Notes: a model not told the origin generated them from the letters alone. Numbered from the stretch's first letter, positions 41,773 through 50,519 are shown. The stretch is 64,000 bases of DNA from JAWSUT01 sp033549345 (GCA_033549345.1 JAWSUT010000014.1:14526-78525); one strand, 5' to 3'. Numbers and translations are program-made.

Positions 41773-43155
41773 TCAGAACAATAACCGGCCCATAAACACA
41801 TTGGCAATTGTAAAGTAAATCAAAAGCCCTGTCATGTCTTTGATGGTGGTGACAAGCGGACCCGCCGCATAGGCCGGGTCAATGCCGGCGCGGCTGAACA
41901 ACAGCGGGATAAATGTGCCGATCACCGCCCCCAGCGTGACTGTGGTGAACATGGCAACCCCCACCGTAGGCCCGAGTAAATACATTAATTCAGAGTCAAT
42001 CTGCCAAAGCCCGCTGATAAACACGGCGGTGGTCATCGCCGCCACAGTTGCCCCGCAGATCACGCCCATGGTCAGCCCGATACGGATCTCACGAAAAAAA
42101 TAACGCCACATTTCCGATTTATCAATTTCACCGGTGGCCACCCCACGCACAAAAACTGTGGAAGACTGGGATGCTACGTTGCCGCCCATGTCCATAATGA
42201 CGGGAATAAAAAAAGCAAGCACAACAATTGTCTTGAGCGTTTTCTCAAAGGTGCCGATCACCACTCCGGAAAGCAGCCCGCCAAACAATGTAATAATCAG
42301 CCAGGGAAGCCTTCTCCCCAGAATACTCCCCACAGAAGCGGTAACCAAATCGACATCATCCAGTTCACCGGCACCGACGCGCCGGTAAATATCCTCGGTG
42401 GCCTCTTCTTCCAAAACGTCAAGGACGTCGTCAACGGTAACAATCCCCAGCAGCCGCTGGCGGTCATCGATCACAGGCACTGCCAGCAGGTCGTATTTTG
42501 ATACCAGCCGCGCCACTTCTTCCTGGTCCATATCCACCGGGACGCTGACGATATTTTTACGCATAATTTCCGAAAGACGTGTGCCGTCGGTGGAGGCAAT
42601 CAGTTCGCGGAGCGACAGCACGCCAATCAACCGGGTTTCTTCATCCACAACATATACATAGTAAACCGTTTCCGCCTCAGGCGCTATCTGGCGCAGACGC
42701 CGGATCGTTTCTTCCACAGCCATGGTTTCGGGAAACGATATGTATTCGGTGGTCATGATGCCGCCGGCACTGTCTTCCGGGTATTTGAGCAGGCCCCGGA
42801 TTTCTTCGGCATCTTCCTCGATTAAGGTCAGAAGTTCTTTGGCATCTTCCTCGGGAAGTTCCGCCAGGAGGTCCGCCGCATCGTCGGTGGCCATCTCTTT
42901 TAAAATGGATGACGCTCTTTTTTTGGTAAGCAGCTGGAACAATACGACCTGGTCAATCTCTTCCATTTCCTGAATTACCAACGCCGCTTCTTCGTCGCTT
43001 AACAGCTCAAAGAGTTCCGATTTCTGCTCATCGGTCAGATCTTCAACAATTTCCGCAAAATCGGTGGGGTGTAGGTTCTGAAAGAATTCAGTCAGGTTTG
43101 TGTCCCGCTCTTTGATCATTTTAAGAATCTTCTGCAGCGATTTTTGAATGGACAT
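41773..43155 (-). CDS. mgtE: MgtE magnesium transporter
   Basis: A 460-residue Mg2+ channel. The order is an acidic MgtE N domain (about residues 15-135), two CBS domains (about 140-265), and five C-terminal helices containing the family motif PVIMDMGGNVASQSST and a late GAVIGTFIPLLFSRAGIDPA. The cytosolic domains sense Mg2+ and close the pore. The start is the ATG at 43155 after AAGGAGG. It follows the csoR-like gene by 24 bases and shares its promoter. Confidence 0.96.
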   Translation of the reverse strand: MSIQKSLQKILKMIKERDTNLTEFFQNLHPTDFAEIVEDLTDEQKSELFELLSDEEAALVIQEMEEIDQVVLFQLLTKKRASSILKEMATDDAADLLAELPEEDAKELLTLIEEDAEEIRGLLKYPEDSAGGIMTTEYISFPETMAVEETIRRLRQIAPEAETVYYVYVVDEETRLIGVLSLRELIASTDGTRLSEIMRKNIVSVPVDMDQEEVARLVSKYDLLAVPVIDDRQRLLGIVTVDDVLDVLEEEATEDIYRRVGAGELDDVDLVTASVGSILGRRLPWLIITLFGGLLSGVVIGTFEKTLKTIVVLAFFIPVIMDMGGNVASQSSTVFVRGVATGEIDKSEMWRYFFREIRIGLTMGVICGATVAAMTTAVFISGLWQIDSELMYLLGPTVGVAMFTTVTLGAVIGTFIPLLFSRAGIDPAYAAGPLVTTIKDMTGLLIYFTIANVFMGRLLF

Positions 43156-43179
43156 GCCACCCACCTCCTTCGTTAGCCG

Positions 43180-43446
43180 TTAACCGATATACTTGCCGAG
43201 CATGTTCATAACCTCATCTATAAATTCGGTATCCCTGTCTTCATGTATCGCTTCATACAGGCAATGACGGAAGTGTGTCTGAAAAACCAGTGTCCCTACC
43301 TTGTTAACTGCCGACTTAACTGCGGCAATCTGCATCAGAATATCCGTACATTGCTGTTCCTCTTCAATCATTTTACGCACACCTTTTACCTGGCCCTCAA
43401 TCCGGTTCAAGCGGTTGATAATATTTTGACGTTCTTCATCCATCAT
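43180..43446 (-). CDS. CsoR/RcnR-family metal- or thiol-sensing repressor
   Basis: An 88-residue all-helical repressor (RLNRIEGQVKGVRKMI). Cys33, His58 and Cys62 reproduce the spacing of the Cu(I)-binding Cys-His-Cys triad of CsoR; the two cysteines also match the persulfide-sensing pair of CstR, but the retained histidine favours CsoR. It would release DNA on binding copper. Co-transcription with mgtE, a magnesium transporter, is unexpected. A candidate operator lies at the ccdA promoter. The first of two ATGs, at 43446, is used. Confidence 0.88.
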   Translation of the reverse strand: MMDEERQNIINRLNRIEGQVKGVRKMIEEEQQCTDILMQIAAVKSAVNKVGTLVFQTHFRHCLYEAIHEDRDTEFIDEVMNMLGKYIG

Positions 43447-43477
43447 CAGACACCTCGCAATCGCCGTTTTCCTTTCA

Positions 43478-43506
43478 ATTATAACGCTTAAAACGTCGTA
43501 ATACAA
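43478..43506 (-). promoter_or_regulatory. Promoter of csoR-like-mgtE
   Basis: TTGTAT (43506-43501), 17-base spacer, TATAAT (43483-43478) on the minus strand. It abuts the terminator of the 6S RNA gene upstream. Confidence 0.75.
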
Positions 43507-43507
43507 C

Positions 43508-43713
43508 AAAAAAACCCCACCATGCCGTGGACCGCTTAGTTTTGAACTGCTCTCCCCACAGGTGGGTGCTCTCCTGACTGTTTTGCATGTCCTTACAAAC
43601 AAGGCGTATACGCTACAGCACAGAGCCCGAGCTCCCGATTCAAAAGTGTTAGCTCAAAACTTTATACGGTTGATCACAAACATCGCAGGGCTTGCCTTTA
43701 GTATTCCTGGTTC
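43508..43713 (-). ncRNA. ssrS: 6S RNA
   Basis: A 206-base transcript on the minus strand with no convincing reading frame. The 5' part, CCTGCGATGTTTGTGAT ... TTTTGAGCTAACACTTTTGAA, resembles Bacillus subtilis 6S-1 RNA, and the ends form a closing stem (AAGCCCTGC with GTGGGGTTT, including G-U pairs). A long open region lies between, as needed to mimic an open promoter for RNA polymerase. The 3' end runs into seven T. Identification is from remembered 6S features; a covariance-model search would settle it. Confidence 0.75.
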
Positions 43714-43719
43714 ACCGTA

Positions 43720-43748
43720 ATTATAGCAATTTTTTTCGACGCAGGCAA
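43720..43748 (-). promoter_or_regulatory. 6S RNA promoter
   Basis: TTGCCT (43748-43743), 17-base spacer, TATAAT (43725-43720) on the minus strand. It predicts a start near 43713, just before the 6S closing stem. Confidence 0.78.
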
Positions 43749-43820
43749 GTGGAATTTCCCTACATATCAGGAGACATGGAACCATAAATATAGACTAAAA
43801 GGATGAAGGGACGTGTTTTT

Positions 43821-44114
43821 ATGACCTTCGAAGCGCTTACAACCATCTTTGTACTGGCAATTATTGTCGAATTTTCCACTGAAATCATCAAGTCGGCATT
43901 CCCGTCTGTACGCGGCCGGTACAGCCGTGCGGCGGCGATACTTTTGGGTATGATTCTCTGCGTCAGTACGCAAAGCGGCCTCCTGAAAATTTTTAATATT
44001 TTCCCTGCATATCCGCAGATCGATTACTTTCTCACAGGGATCATTATTTCACGGGGCTCCAATATTCTCCATGATTTGGTCTCCCGGCTTGACGTGGCAA
44101 AAATGAGACCCTAG
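43821..44114 (+). CDS. Small hypothetical membrane protein
   Basis: A 97-residue protein on the plus strand against the general direction. Hydrophobic segments lie at about residues 3-22, 38-57 and 68-85, with a basic loop (VRGRYSRAA). No family is recognised. The start is the ATG at 43821 after GAAGGGACG; a start 18 bases upstream is less well placed. Its last four bases overlap the end of the convergent aspS gene. Function unknown. Confidence 0.7.
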   Translation: MTFEALTTIFVLAIIVEFSTEIIKSAFPSVRGRYSRAAAILLGMILCVSTQSGLLKIFNIFPAYPQIDYFLTGIIISRGSNILHDLVSRLDVAKMRP

Positions 44115-45883
44115 ATTTTCTTGGGCAAATCTGTCTTGATATGCAGTTCTTTAAGCTGGCGTGCATCCACACCGGAGGGTGCACTGGTCATCAGGCAGCT
44201 GGCGCTGGCTGTTTTCGGGAAGGCGATCACATCGCGTATCGAGTCTTTGCCGGCCATCAACATCACCAGCCGGTCCAGCCCGAAGGCAATTCCGCCGTGG
44301 GGCGGTGTGCCGTATTCGAATGCATCCAGCAGAAAACCAAACTGCTCCCGCGCACCCTCGGGTGTAAAGCCAAGCAGTTTAAACATTTTCTCCTGAACTT
44401 CCCGGCGGTAAATCCGCAGGCTGCCGCCACCGATTTCCACTCCGTTTAATACCAGGTCATACGCTTTAGCCAACACATGGGCCGGGTCGGATTCCAGCTT
44501 GTCCAAATCTTCGTCGCGCGGCGAAGTAAAGGGATGGTGATTGGCCACATAGCGATCTTCATCCGCATCGAAAAAGACCAGCGGGAAATCCACAACCCAG
44601 AGGAAATTTTGCTTGTTTTCATCCAGCAAACCCAGCCGCTCTCCCAGCTTCAGCCGCAGCGCACCGAGGGCATGATAGGCCACATCAAAACTGTCGGCCA
44701 CAAACAGCAGCAGGTCTCCCGGCCGGCCACCCATTTCCTCAACAATGGCCTGCAGTGTTTCCTCACTGAAGAACTTGGCAATGGGAGAGCGGACTCCTTC
44801 GTTTTCCACAAACATATAAGCCAGCCCCTTGGCACCGTAGGGAGCCACAAACTGTGTCAACTCGTCAAGTTCCCGCCGGCTGTAATGGCCGCAGCCCTTG
44901 GCGTTAATCCCTTTAACGGCGCCTTTGTTAGCCAGAGCCTGTTTGAACACTTTGAAATCGGCATCTTTAACAATTTCCGACACATCGCAAAGTTCCAAGG
45001 CAAAACGGGTATCCGGCTTGTCGCTGCCGAAACGCTCCATGGCTTCACGGTAGGTCAGGCGGGGAAACGGTGTGGCGATATCCTCACCGAGTGCGCCGGC
45101 AAACACATGGGCCATCATTTTTTCCATCATGCCAAGCACAGTCTCCTGTGTGCAAAAGGACAGTTCAATATCGATCTGGGTAAACTCAGGCTGCCTGTCG
45201 GCGCGCAGGTCTTCATCCCGGAAACAGCGGGCAATCTGAAAATATCTCTCCGCCCCCGCTACCATCAGCAGCTGCTTAAATAGCTGCGGTGACTGGGGCA
45301 GCGCGTAGAAATCTCCCGGGTTGACACGGCTGGGCACCAGATAATCCCGGGCACCCTCCGGCGTGCTGCGGGTCAGCATCGGTGTCTCCACTTCCAGAAA
45401 TCCTTGCCCGTCAAGATAGTCCCGAACCAGTTTGGTCACCCTGTGACGCAGCACCATGTTCTGCAGCATTTCCGGCCGGCGCAGGTCAAGATAACGGTAT
45501 TTCAGCCGGACATTTTCATCCACATCCACACCGTCTTCAATATAAAAAGGCGGTGTTTTTGCTTTATTAAGAATTTCCAGCGAAACAGCCTGTACTTCAA
45601 TTTCACCGGTGGGCAGTTTGGTATTAACCGTTTCCGGTGAACGGGCCACCACCTCGCCTTGCACCGTCAGCACAAACTCACTGCGGATGGTCTCCGCCAG
45701 CTGAAACATCTCTTCATCCTGTTCAAAATTAAAGACCACCTGCACCAGCCCGGTGCGGTCACGCAAATCGAAAAAGATCAGTTTGCCGTGATCACGCCGC
45801 CGCTGGACCCAGCCGTTTAGCGTCACTGTTTCTCCCAGGTGTCCCTTATTCACTTCACCACAGAATATCGTCCGAAACTGCAT
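44111..45883 (-). CDS. aspS: AspS: aspartyl-tRNA synthetase
   Basis: A 590-residue class II synthetase of the bacterial type. An N-terminal OB-fold anticodon domain (VTLNGWVQRRRDHGKLIFFDLRD) is followed by motif 2 (FRDEDLRADRQPEFTQID), the GAD insertion domain and motif 3 (GIAFGLDRLVMLM). Discriminating versus non-discriminating specificity is not resolved here. It starts at the base after the hisS stop region, so both are on one transcript. Confidence 0.97.
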   Translation of the reverse strand: MQFRTIFCGEVNKGHLGETVTLNGWVQRRRDHGKLIFFDLRDRTGLVQVVFNFEQDEEMFQLAETIRSEFVLTVQGEVVARSPETVNTKLPTGEIEVQAVSLEILNKAKTPPFYIEDGVDVDENVRLKYRYLDLRRPEMLQNMVLRHRVTKLVRDYLDGQGFLEVETPMLTRSTPEGARDYLVPSRVNPGDFYALPQSPQLFKQLLMVAGAERYFQIARCFRDEDLRADRQPEFTQIDIELSFCTQETVLGMMEKMMAHVFAGALGEDIATPFPRLTYREAMERFGSDKPDTRFALELCDVSEIVKDADFKVFKQALANKGAVKGINAKGCGHYSRRELDELTQFVAPYGAKGLAYMFVENEGVRSPIAKFFSEETLQAIVEEMGGRPGDLLLFVADSFDVAYHALGALRLKLGERLGLLDENKQNFLWVVDFPLVFFDADEDRYVANHHPFTSPRDEDLDKLESDPAHVLAKAYDLVLNGVEIGGGSLRIYRREVQEKMFKLLGFTPEGAREQFGFLLDAFEYGTPPHGGIAFGLDRLVMLMAGKDSIRDVIAFPKTASASCLMTSAPSGVDARQLKELHIKTDLPKKI

Positions 45884-47155
45884 TTATTTTTCCTCCTTCA
45901 GCAGCGTGCTCATCCGGCCGACCAAATTGGCCAAAGCCACATCTTCCTGGTCTCCCTGCGCCATATCACGCACTGTGGCCACACTGCGTTTCATTTCTTC
46001 GTCTCCCAGGATAACCAGAAAACGCGCTTTCTTTTTGTCCGCAAACTTCAACTGGGCTTTCAGGCTTCTCTCCAGATAATCTTTTTCCGCAGCAATGCCC
46101 GCCTGCCGCAAATCCATCACAATGCGCAGTGCCGCCGCAGCGGGCACATCGCCCACAGTAGCCACAAACACATCAGGTGCACTTGTCCCTGGCACACTGA
46201 CATGGGCCGCTTCCATGGCCAGCAGCACCCGCTCAATGCCAATCGCAAAGCCGATGCCGGGAATGTCCGGCCCGCCAATGGTTTTAAGCAGATGGTCATA
46301 ACGTCCGCCGCCCCCGATGGAACTTTGCGCTCCCAGGGCCGGGGAAACAATTTCAAACGCCGTCTTGGTGTAATAGTCAAGCCCCCGCACCATACGGGGA
46401 TTGATTTCATACGGTTCGCCCATGGCATCCATGGCGGCCTGAACGGCTGAAAAGTGTCCGGCGCATTCAGCGCACAGCGTGTCCAGCATCACCGGCGCGT
46501 CCGTGGTCAGTTCACGGCACGTTTCGTTTTTGCAGTCCAGAATCCGCAGCGGGTTTTTATCGAAGCGCCCGGCACAATCCGGGCAGAGCCCGTCCACCTT
46601 GTCTTTTAGTTGTTCCTGAAGGCGGCTGCGGTATACATGCCTGCACTCAGGACAACCGACGCTGTTTATTTGCAGTGTGAACTCCTTTAACCCCAGTGCC
46701 CGGAAAAATACCAGGGATAAAGCCATTACTTCCGCGTCCAGCGTGGGGTCTTTGGTGCCAAAGACTTCCACACCAAACTGATGAAACTGGCGGTAACGTC
46801 CGGCCTGCGGCCTGTCATAGCGAAACATCGGCCCGGTGTAATACACCTTGACGGGCTGCGCCTCCGCATGCAGTTTCTGTTCCAGATAAGCCCGTGCCGT
46901 GGATGCAGTCCCCTCCGGCCGCAGCGTCAGCGATCTCTCTCCCCGGTCAGTAAATGTATACATTTCCTTGGAGACAATATCGGTTACCTCACCGACGCCG
47001 CGCAAAAACAGTTCTGTATGTTCAAAAACAGGGGTTCGGATTTCCCCATACCCGAACAGACGGCAGATTTCCCTTACTTTCTCCTCAAAAAACTGCCACT
47101 GTTCCACTTCTCCCGGCAGAATATCGCGGGTGCCCCGCGGCGCTTTGGTTAACAC
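45884..47155 (-). CDS. hisS: HisS: histidyl-tRNA synthetase
   Basis: A 423-residue class II synthetase. Motif 2 (YYTGPMFRYDRPQAGRYRQFHQFG), histidine-binding signature VRGLDYYTKTAFEI, and motif 3 (GIGFAIGIERVLLAM) are intact, with a C-terminal anticodon domain. The start is a GTG at 47155 with AGGAGG upstream. A sigma-A promoter 48-76 bases upstream gives a short leader with no room for a T-box. Confidence 0.97.
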   Translation of the reverse strand: MLTKAPRGTRDILPGEVEQWQFFEEKVREICRLFGYGEIRTPVFEHTELFLRGVGEVTDIVSKEMYTFTDRGERSLTLRPEGTASTARAYLEQKLHAEAQPVKVYYTGPMFRYDRPQAGRYRQFHQFGVEVFGTKDPTLDAEVMALSLVFFRALGLKEFTLQINSVGCPECRHVYRSRLQEQLKDKVDGLCPDCAGRFDKNPLRILDCKNETCRELTTDAPVMLDTLCAECAGHFSAVQAAMDAMGEPYEINPRMVRGLDYYTKTAFEIVSPALGAQSSIGGGGRYDHLLKTIGGPDIPGIGFAIGIERVLLAMEAAHVSVPGTSAPDVFVATVGDVPAAAALRIVMDLRQAGIAAEKDYLERSLKAQLKFADKKKARFLVILGDEEMKRSVATVRDMAQGDQEDVALANLVGRMSTLLKEEK

Positions 47156-47202
47156 GGAAAATGCCTCCTTTTAAGAAAAACGCTCCCGATTTTGCCATTT
47201 TC

Positions 47203-47231
47203 ATTCTAGCCAATCCCACAAGGCTTGTCAA
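47203..47231 (-). promoter_or_regulatory. Sigma-A promoter of hisS-aspS
   Basis: TTGACA (47231-47226), 17-base spacer, TAGAAT (47208-47203) on the minus strand, in the divergent gap between hisS and the chemoreceptor gene. Confidence 0.82.
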
Positions 47232-47376
47232 CCTGCGCCCCGGTGGGATAAACCTATCATACCAAACATATCCGGTAGAAGCAAAAGATGACTTTACAGG
47301 AGGAAAATATATATTCATGTCGAAATACTATGGAAATCAAAAATACAGCAACCATCATGCCAAAGGAGGCAGCTTC

Positions 47377-49269
47377 ATGAAACTCGGACTGAAAACAAAA
47401 CTTCTCCTGATTATCGCACTGCTCATTTTTTTCTCCACAACCGTTATGCAGATTGTATCCGTCCGGCTGACATCTGTTGCCCTGGAACAGCAGAAAGAAG
47501 ACGAACTGCGGGAGCTTGTGGGCAGCACCGTCCAGGCAATAGAAATCAGCATTGACAGTGCCCGGCGTGCCCTGGATGTCCTTTCCGTCTCACCTGCCGT
47601 GCGCGATCTTCTCAGCCAGGTGGAAGAAGGCCAAATCACAGACCGGCAGGCTGTCCTGAATTATTTTGCAGATATTGAGCAGGTCCAGGATGACGTGGAA
47701 ACCGTTCTGTTTTTAGACCACAGAGGTATTGTTGTTGCCGACGATGAGGGCGGCAATCTTGTTGGCATGGATTTAAGTGACCGTGACTATTATAACGCAC
47801 TGACCTACCGGAAACTGGACAGTTTCCTTGGGAACGTGATTGTCTCCCGTACAACCGGAAACAGGGTCATCGCCTACTCACAAAGACTGGCCACCGGGCT
47901 CAACTCGTCTGCAGGCGTTGCCGCCATCGTCCTGAACTTTGACTCGTTTGTTGAACAGCATGTGGCGTCACTGGCTGTTGGTGATAGCGGGCAGACGGTC
48001 TTAATCGACGCCAAAGGCCAAATTGTCTACCACCCCGACGCTGAGATGATGGAAACAAATTTGCTGGAGACTGCCCCCCCTGCACAACAAGAAGAACTGT
48101 CGCGGATGATTGGTGACGGTGTGCCGGTCAGCGGACATTACCGGGAAAACGGTAAAGGAAAAATATTTTTTGCCCAACCTGTGGCCAACTGGTATTTGAT
48201 TCTGTCGCTTGACGAAGCGGAATACCTGGCCGCCGCCCACTCCATCCGCAATTCGGGCATCCTGCTCGGCCTGGTGTTTATCATTCTCGGCGCCCTTGCC
48301 GCCGTGTATTTCTCCAACCGAATCGCTACTCCCGTTATCCGTGTTGCCCGGGTTCTCGACCTGGCCGGCCGCGGAGATCTCACCCAAAGTGTGCAGGTGG
48401 ACAGCGAGGATGAAGTGGGCCGTCTTGCTCAAAGCGCCAATACCATGATTGCCGGACAGCGGGATATTCTGCAAAACGTTCTCCGTGCTTCTCAGAATGT
48501 CGCCTCCTATTCCCAGGAATTGTCCGCTTCGGTGGAGGAAAGCAATGCCTCCATGCAGGAAGTAGCCACCATGGTGGACAAGGAAGTGGCGCAAAAAGCG
48601 CAGGAAATTGTCAGTGCCTCTGCAGACGCCGTCAACAGCGGTGATGAAATGCACAACAAAGCCAATGACGGTGAAACAGCGGTCCGCGATGCGGTGGCGT
48701 CCATGGAAGAAATCAGCACAGCCACCCGCGACGTGCACAGTGTGATCGACCAGCTCTACAACGCCTCTGACCAGATCGGCTCCATCGTCGTCACGATTAC
48801 AGAGATTGCCGAACAAACCAATCTGTTGGCTCTTAATGCCGCCATTGAAGCGGCTCGGGCCGGTGAACAGGGCCGCGGCTTTGCCGTAGTCGCCGAGGAA
48901 GTACGCAAACTTGCCGAACAAAGCAGCCAGGCCGCCGGAGGAATCGGTGACTTAATCGTCAACATTCAGAAGAAAACCGGCAGTGCGGTTGCCAAAATCG
49001 GTGATGCGGCCAAAATTGTTGAAAGCGGAACAGGCCGTGCCTCCCGTGCCATGGAGCATCTGGCCCAAATCCGCACAGCAGCAGAAACAGTTAAAACCCG
49101 TATTGCCGACATTGTGCGCCAGGCCGAAGCCCAATCCGCCTCCGCAGAAGAAATCGCAGCAGGCACAGAAGAACAAACCGCGGTCCTCGAAGAAATCTCC
49201 GCCACATCCAACCAACTCGCCGGCATGGCCGAAGAACTAAACACCCTCGTTACGCGCTTTAAAATCTAG
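47377..49269 (+). CDS. Methyl-accepting chemotaxis protein
   Basis: A 630-residue transducer. A signal-anchor helix (about residues 7-29) precedes an extracellular dCache-like sensor domain (about 35-280), a second helix (about 292-313), HAMP (NRIATPVIRVARVLDLAGRGDL) and the cytoplasmic signalling hairpin with the invariant tip EQTNLLALNAAIEAARAGEQGRGFAVVAEEVRKLA (quoted in parts). The ligand is unknown. The start is the ATG at 47377 after AAAGGAGG; the frame stays open upstream into sequence antisense to hisS, but that part is not protein-like. No che or motility genes are near. Confidence 0.93.
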   Translation: MKLGLKTKLLLIIALLIFFSTTVMQIVSVRLTSVALEQQKEDELRELVGSTVQAIEISIDSARRALDVLSVSPAVRDLLSQVEEGQITDRQAVLNYFADIEQVQDDVETVLFLDHRGIVVADDEGGNLVGMDLSDRDYYNALTYRKLDSFLGNVIVSRTTGNRVIAYSQRLATGLNSSAGVAAIVLNFDSFVEQHVASLAVGDSGQTVLIDAKGQIVYHPDAEMMETNLLETAPPAQQEELSRMIGDGVPVSGHYRENGKGKIFFAQPVANWYLILSLDEAEYLAAAHSIRNSGILLGLVFIILGALAAVYFSNRIATPVIRVARVLDLAGRGDLTQSVQVDSEDEVGRLAQSANTMIAGQRDILQNVLRASQNVASYSQELSASVEESNASMQEVATMVDKEVAQKAQEIVSASADAVNSGDEMHNKANDGETAVRDAVASMEEISTATRDVHSVIDQLYNASDQIGSIVVTITEIAEQTNLLALNAAIEAARAGEQGRGFAVVAEEVRKLAEQSSQAAGGIGDLIVNIQKKTGSAVAKIGDAAKIVESGTGRASRAMEHLAQIRTAAETVKTRIADIVRQAEAQSASAEEIAAGTEEQTAVLEEISATSNQLAGMAEELNTLVTRFKI

Positions 49270-49308
49270 CCTGGGCTCAGACTTAACATGCAACCAACTT
49301 TCCACACT

Positions 49309-49344
49309 AAAATAACCCGTGCCCTTACAGCACGGGTTATTTTA
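49309..49344. terminator. Bidirectional terminator between MCP and TusA genes
   Basis: AAAATAACCCGTGC/GCACGGGTTATTTT forms a long perfect stem with a short loop and A/T flanks on both strands. It serves the convergent chemoreceptor and TusA-family genes and touches the TusA stop codon. Confidence 0.85.
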
Positions 49345-49569
49345 ATGCGCTCCTTTTTCCACAACAAGCACGACGGAACCATCGTGCGCTTTTTTCTCGG
49401 ACAGAATTTTATGGCCGTCGCTGCGCAGGCTCTTGGGAACATTCTTCGACGGTACCCCACAATCGAGGCGGACTTCCAGTGTATCGCCGGGTTCTAAGTC
49501 TTCCAGCACAAGTTTTACCTTAATAAAGGTGATCGGGCAGACTTCACCGGTAATATCAAGTTTTTTCAT
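49342..49569 (-). CDS. TusA-family sulfur carrier (paralog 1)
   Basis: A 75-residue TusA/SirA/YeeD-fold protein. The sulfur-accepting cysteine lies in GEVCPITFIKVKL (residue 11 or so). The usual CPxP box reads CPIT, as in the third paralog at 57723, with which it shares LDIT, NVP, GHK and VEK positions. Such proteins carry persulfide sulfur between donors and acceptors. It has its own sigma-A promoter. The start is the ATG at 49569 after AAGGAG. Confidence 0.85.
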   Translation of the reverse strand: MKKLDITGEVCPITFIKVKLVLEDLEPGDTLEVRLDCGVPSKNVPKSLRSDGHKILSEKKAHDGSVVLVVEKGAH

Positions 49570-49602
49570 CGGCATGTCTCCTTGGTTTTTGTCTACACAC
49601 TT

Positions 49603-49631
49603 ATCATACTTACCTGCGGTTTTGCTGTCAA
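49603..49631 (-). promoter_or_regulatory. Promoter of TusA paralog 1
   Basis: TTGACA (49631-49626), 17-base spacer, TATGAT (49608-49603) on the minus strand, immediately after the tatC terminator region. Confidence 0.75.
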
Positions 49632-49645
49632 ACACTCACTATTAC

Positions 49646-49680
49646 AAAAAAGAAACGTATCTTCGCAGGAAAGATACGCT
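49646..49680 (-). terminator. tatC terminator
   Basis: AGCGTATCTT/AAGATACGTT arms with a short loop and TTCTTTTTT after it on the minus strand, beginning 14 bases beyond the tatC stop. Confidence 0.8.
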
Positions 49681-49693
49681 CTCGTTACGTTTT

Positions 49694-50428
49694 TCAGACT
49701 TTATCGGCCGCAGCAGCTCTCTTTGTCCTGCGGCTGAGGACGACCAAAAGGATTCCCAACTCATAAAGGAGCATCAACGGACCGGCCATCATGGCCTGGG
49801 AGATCACATCAGGCGGAGTTAAGACCGCCGAGGCAATCACAATAACCAGCACCGCGTACTTCCTGTGCCTGCGCAAAAATGCTGCATCCACCACACCAAG
49901 CCGCCCCAGCACCCAAAACAGAATCGGCAGTTGAAAGACAACGCCGAAGCCAAATAAGAAGCTGGTGGCAAAAGACAGGTAATTGCTAATGGTAAACATG
50001 GGACTGACAGTTTCCGAGGCAAAGTTTATAAAAAACTGTATGGCAAAGGGGAACACAGTAAAATATGCAAACCCAACGCCAAGCGCAAAAAATACAACCA
50101 TTGCCAGTACGGCCGGGATAATTACTTTTGTTTCGTCTTTATAAAGGCCCGGCAGGATAAAAGCCAGCAGTTGATAAAGTAAAAGCGGCATAGCCATCAC
50201 CAGTCCTGCCATGAAAGCCAGGCGAAAGTTGGCCATCAGCGCCTCGGGAGGCGAAACAAAAATCAGCTCCAGGTTTCCCGCAGGCCGGAGCAAAAGCTTA
50301 TGGAGCCTGTCTGCCAGGGTAAAGCCCATTACAGTGGCTGCAAAAACACAGATTACACAGATTATCAGCCGTTTGCGCAGTTCTTCGAGATGCTGAATCA
50401 GTGACTGCATATTTTCTGAAGAAGTCAT
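49694..50428 (-). CDS. tatC: TatC: twin-arginine translocase subunit
   Basis: A 244-residue six-helix membrane protein recognising twin-arginine signal peptides. The cytoplasmic N-terminal HLEELRKRLI and the conserved FISPPEAL-like segment (FVSPPEALMANFRLA) are present, along with the second conserved LTPPDVISQ loop. The start is the ATG at 50428 after GGGGGAG. tatA precedes it, separated by a large stem-loop. Confidence 0.96.
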   Translation of the reverse strand: MTSSENMQSLIQHLEELRKRLIICVICVFAATVMGFTLADRLHKLLLRPAGNLELIFVSPPEALMANFRLAFMAGLVMAMPLLLYQLLAFILPGLYKDETKVIIPAVLAMVVFFALGVGFAYFTVFPFAIQFFINFASETVSPMFTISNYLSFATSFLFGFGVVFQLPILFWVLGRLGVVDAAFLRRHRKYAVLVIVIASAVLTPPDVISQAMMAGPLMLLYELGILLVVLSRRTKRAAAADKV

Positions 50429-50454
50429 CAGGAAGCTCCCCCTTCTTATTTCCC

Positions 50455-50492
50455 GCCCGCTGTGCCGAACCGGCCGGCACGGCACAGCGGGC
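50455..50492 (-). other. GC-rich stem-loop between tatA and tatC
   Basis: GCCCGCTGTGCCG and CGGCACAGCGGGC form a perfect 13-base-pair stem with a 12-base loop. No T-run follows on the minus strand, so partial termination or protection of the tatA mRNA end, giving more TatA than TatC, is more likely than full termination (inference). Confidence 0.7.
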
Positions 50493-50519
50493 ATACCCCG
50501 AAAGCAGGAGGAGAAAACT

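Noticed and set aside
44477..45283. A long plus-strand open frame opposite aspS
   Set aside because: It is the complement of well-supported aspS codons; composition and lack of ribosome site mark it as a shadow.
46954..47376. An upstream extension of the chemoreceptor frame by 141 codons
   Set aside because: It runs antisense to the start of hisS and across its promoter, has no protein-like signal, and a strong ribosome site precedes the ATG at 47377.
47156..47376. A T-box before hisS
   Set aside because: The promoter lies less than 80 bases from the start codon and no GGTGG-type T-box core is present.
48001..48921. A 306-codon minus-strand frame opposite the chemoreceptor
   Set aside because: The repetitive Gly/His-rich translation mirrors the receptor coding sequence; no ribosome site.
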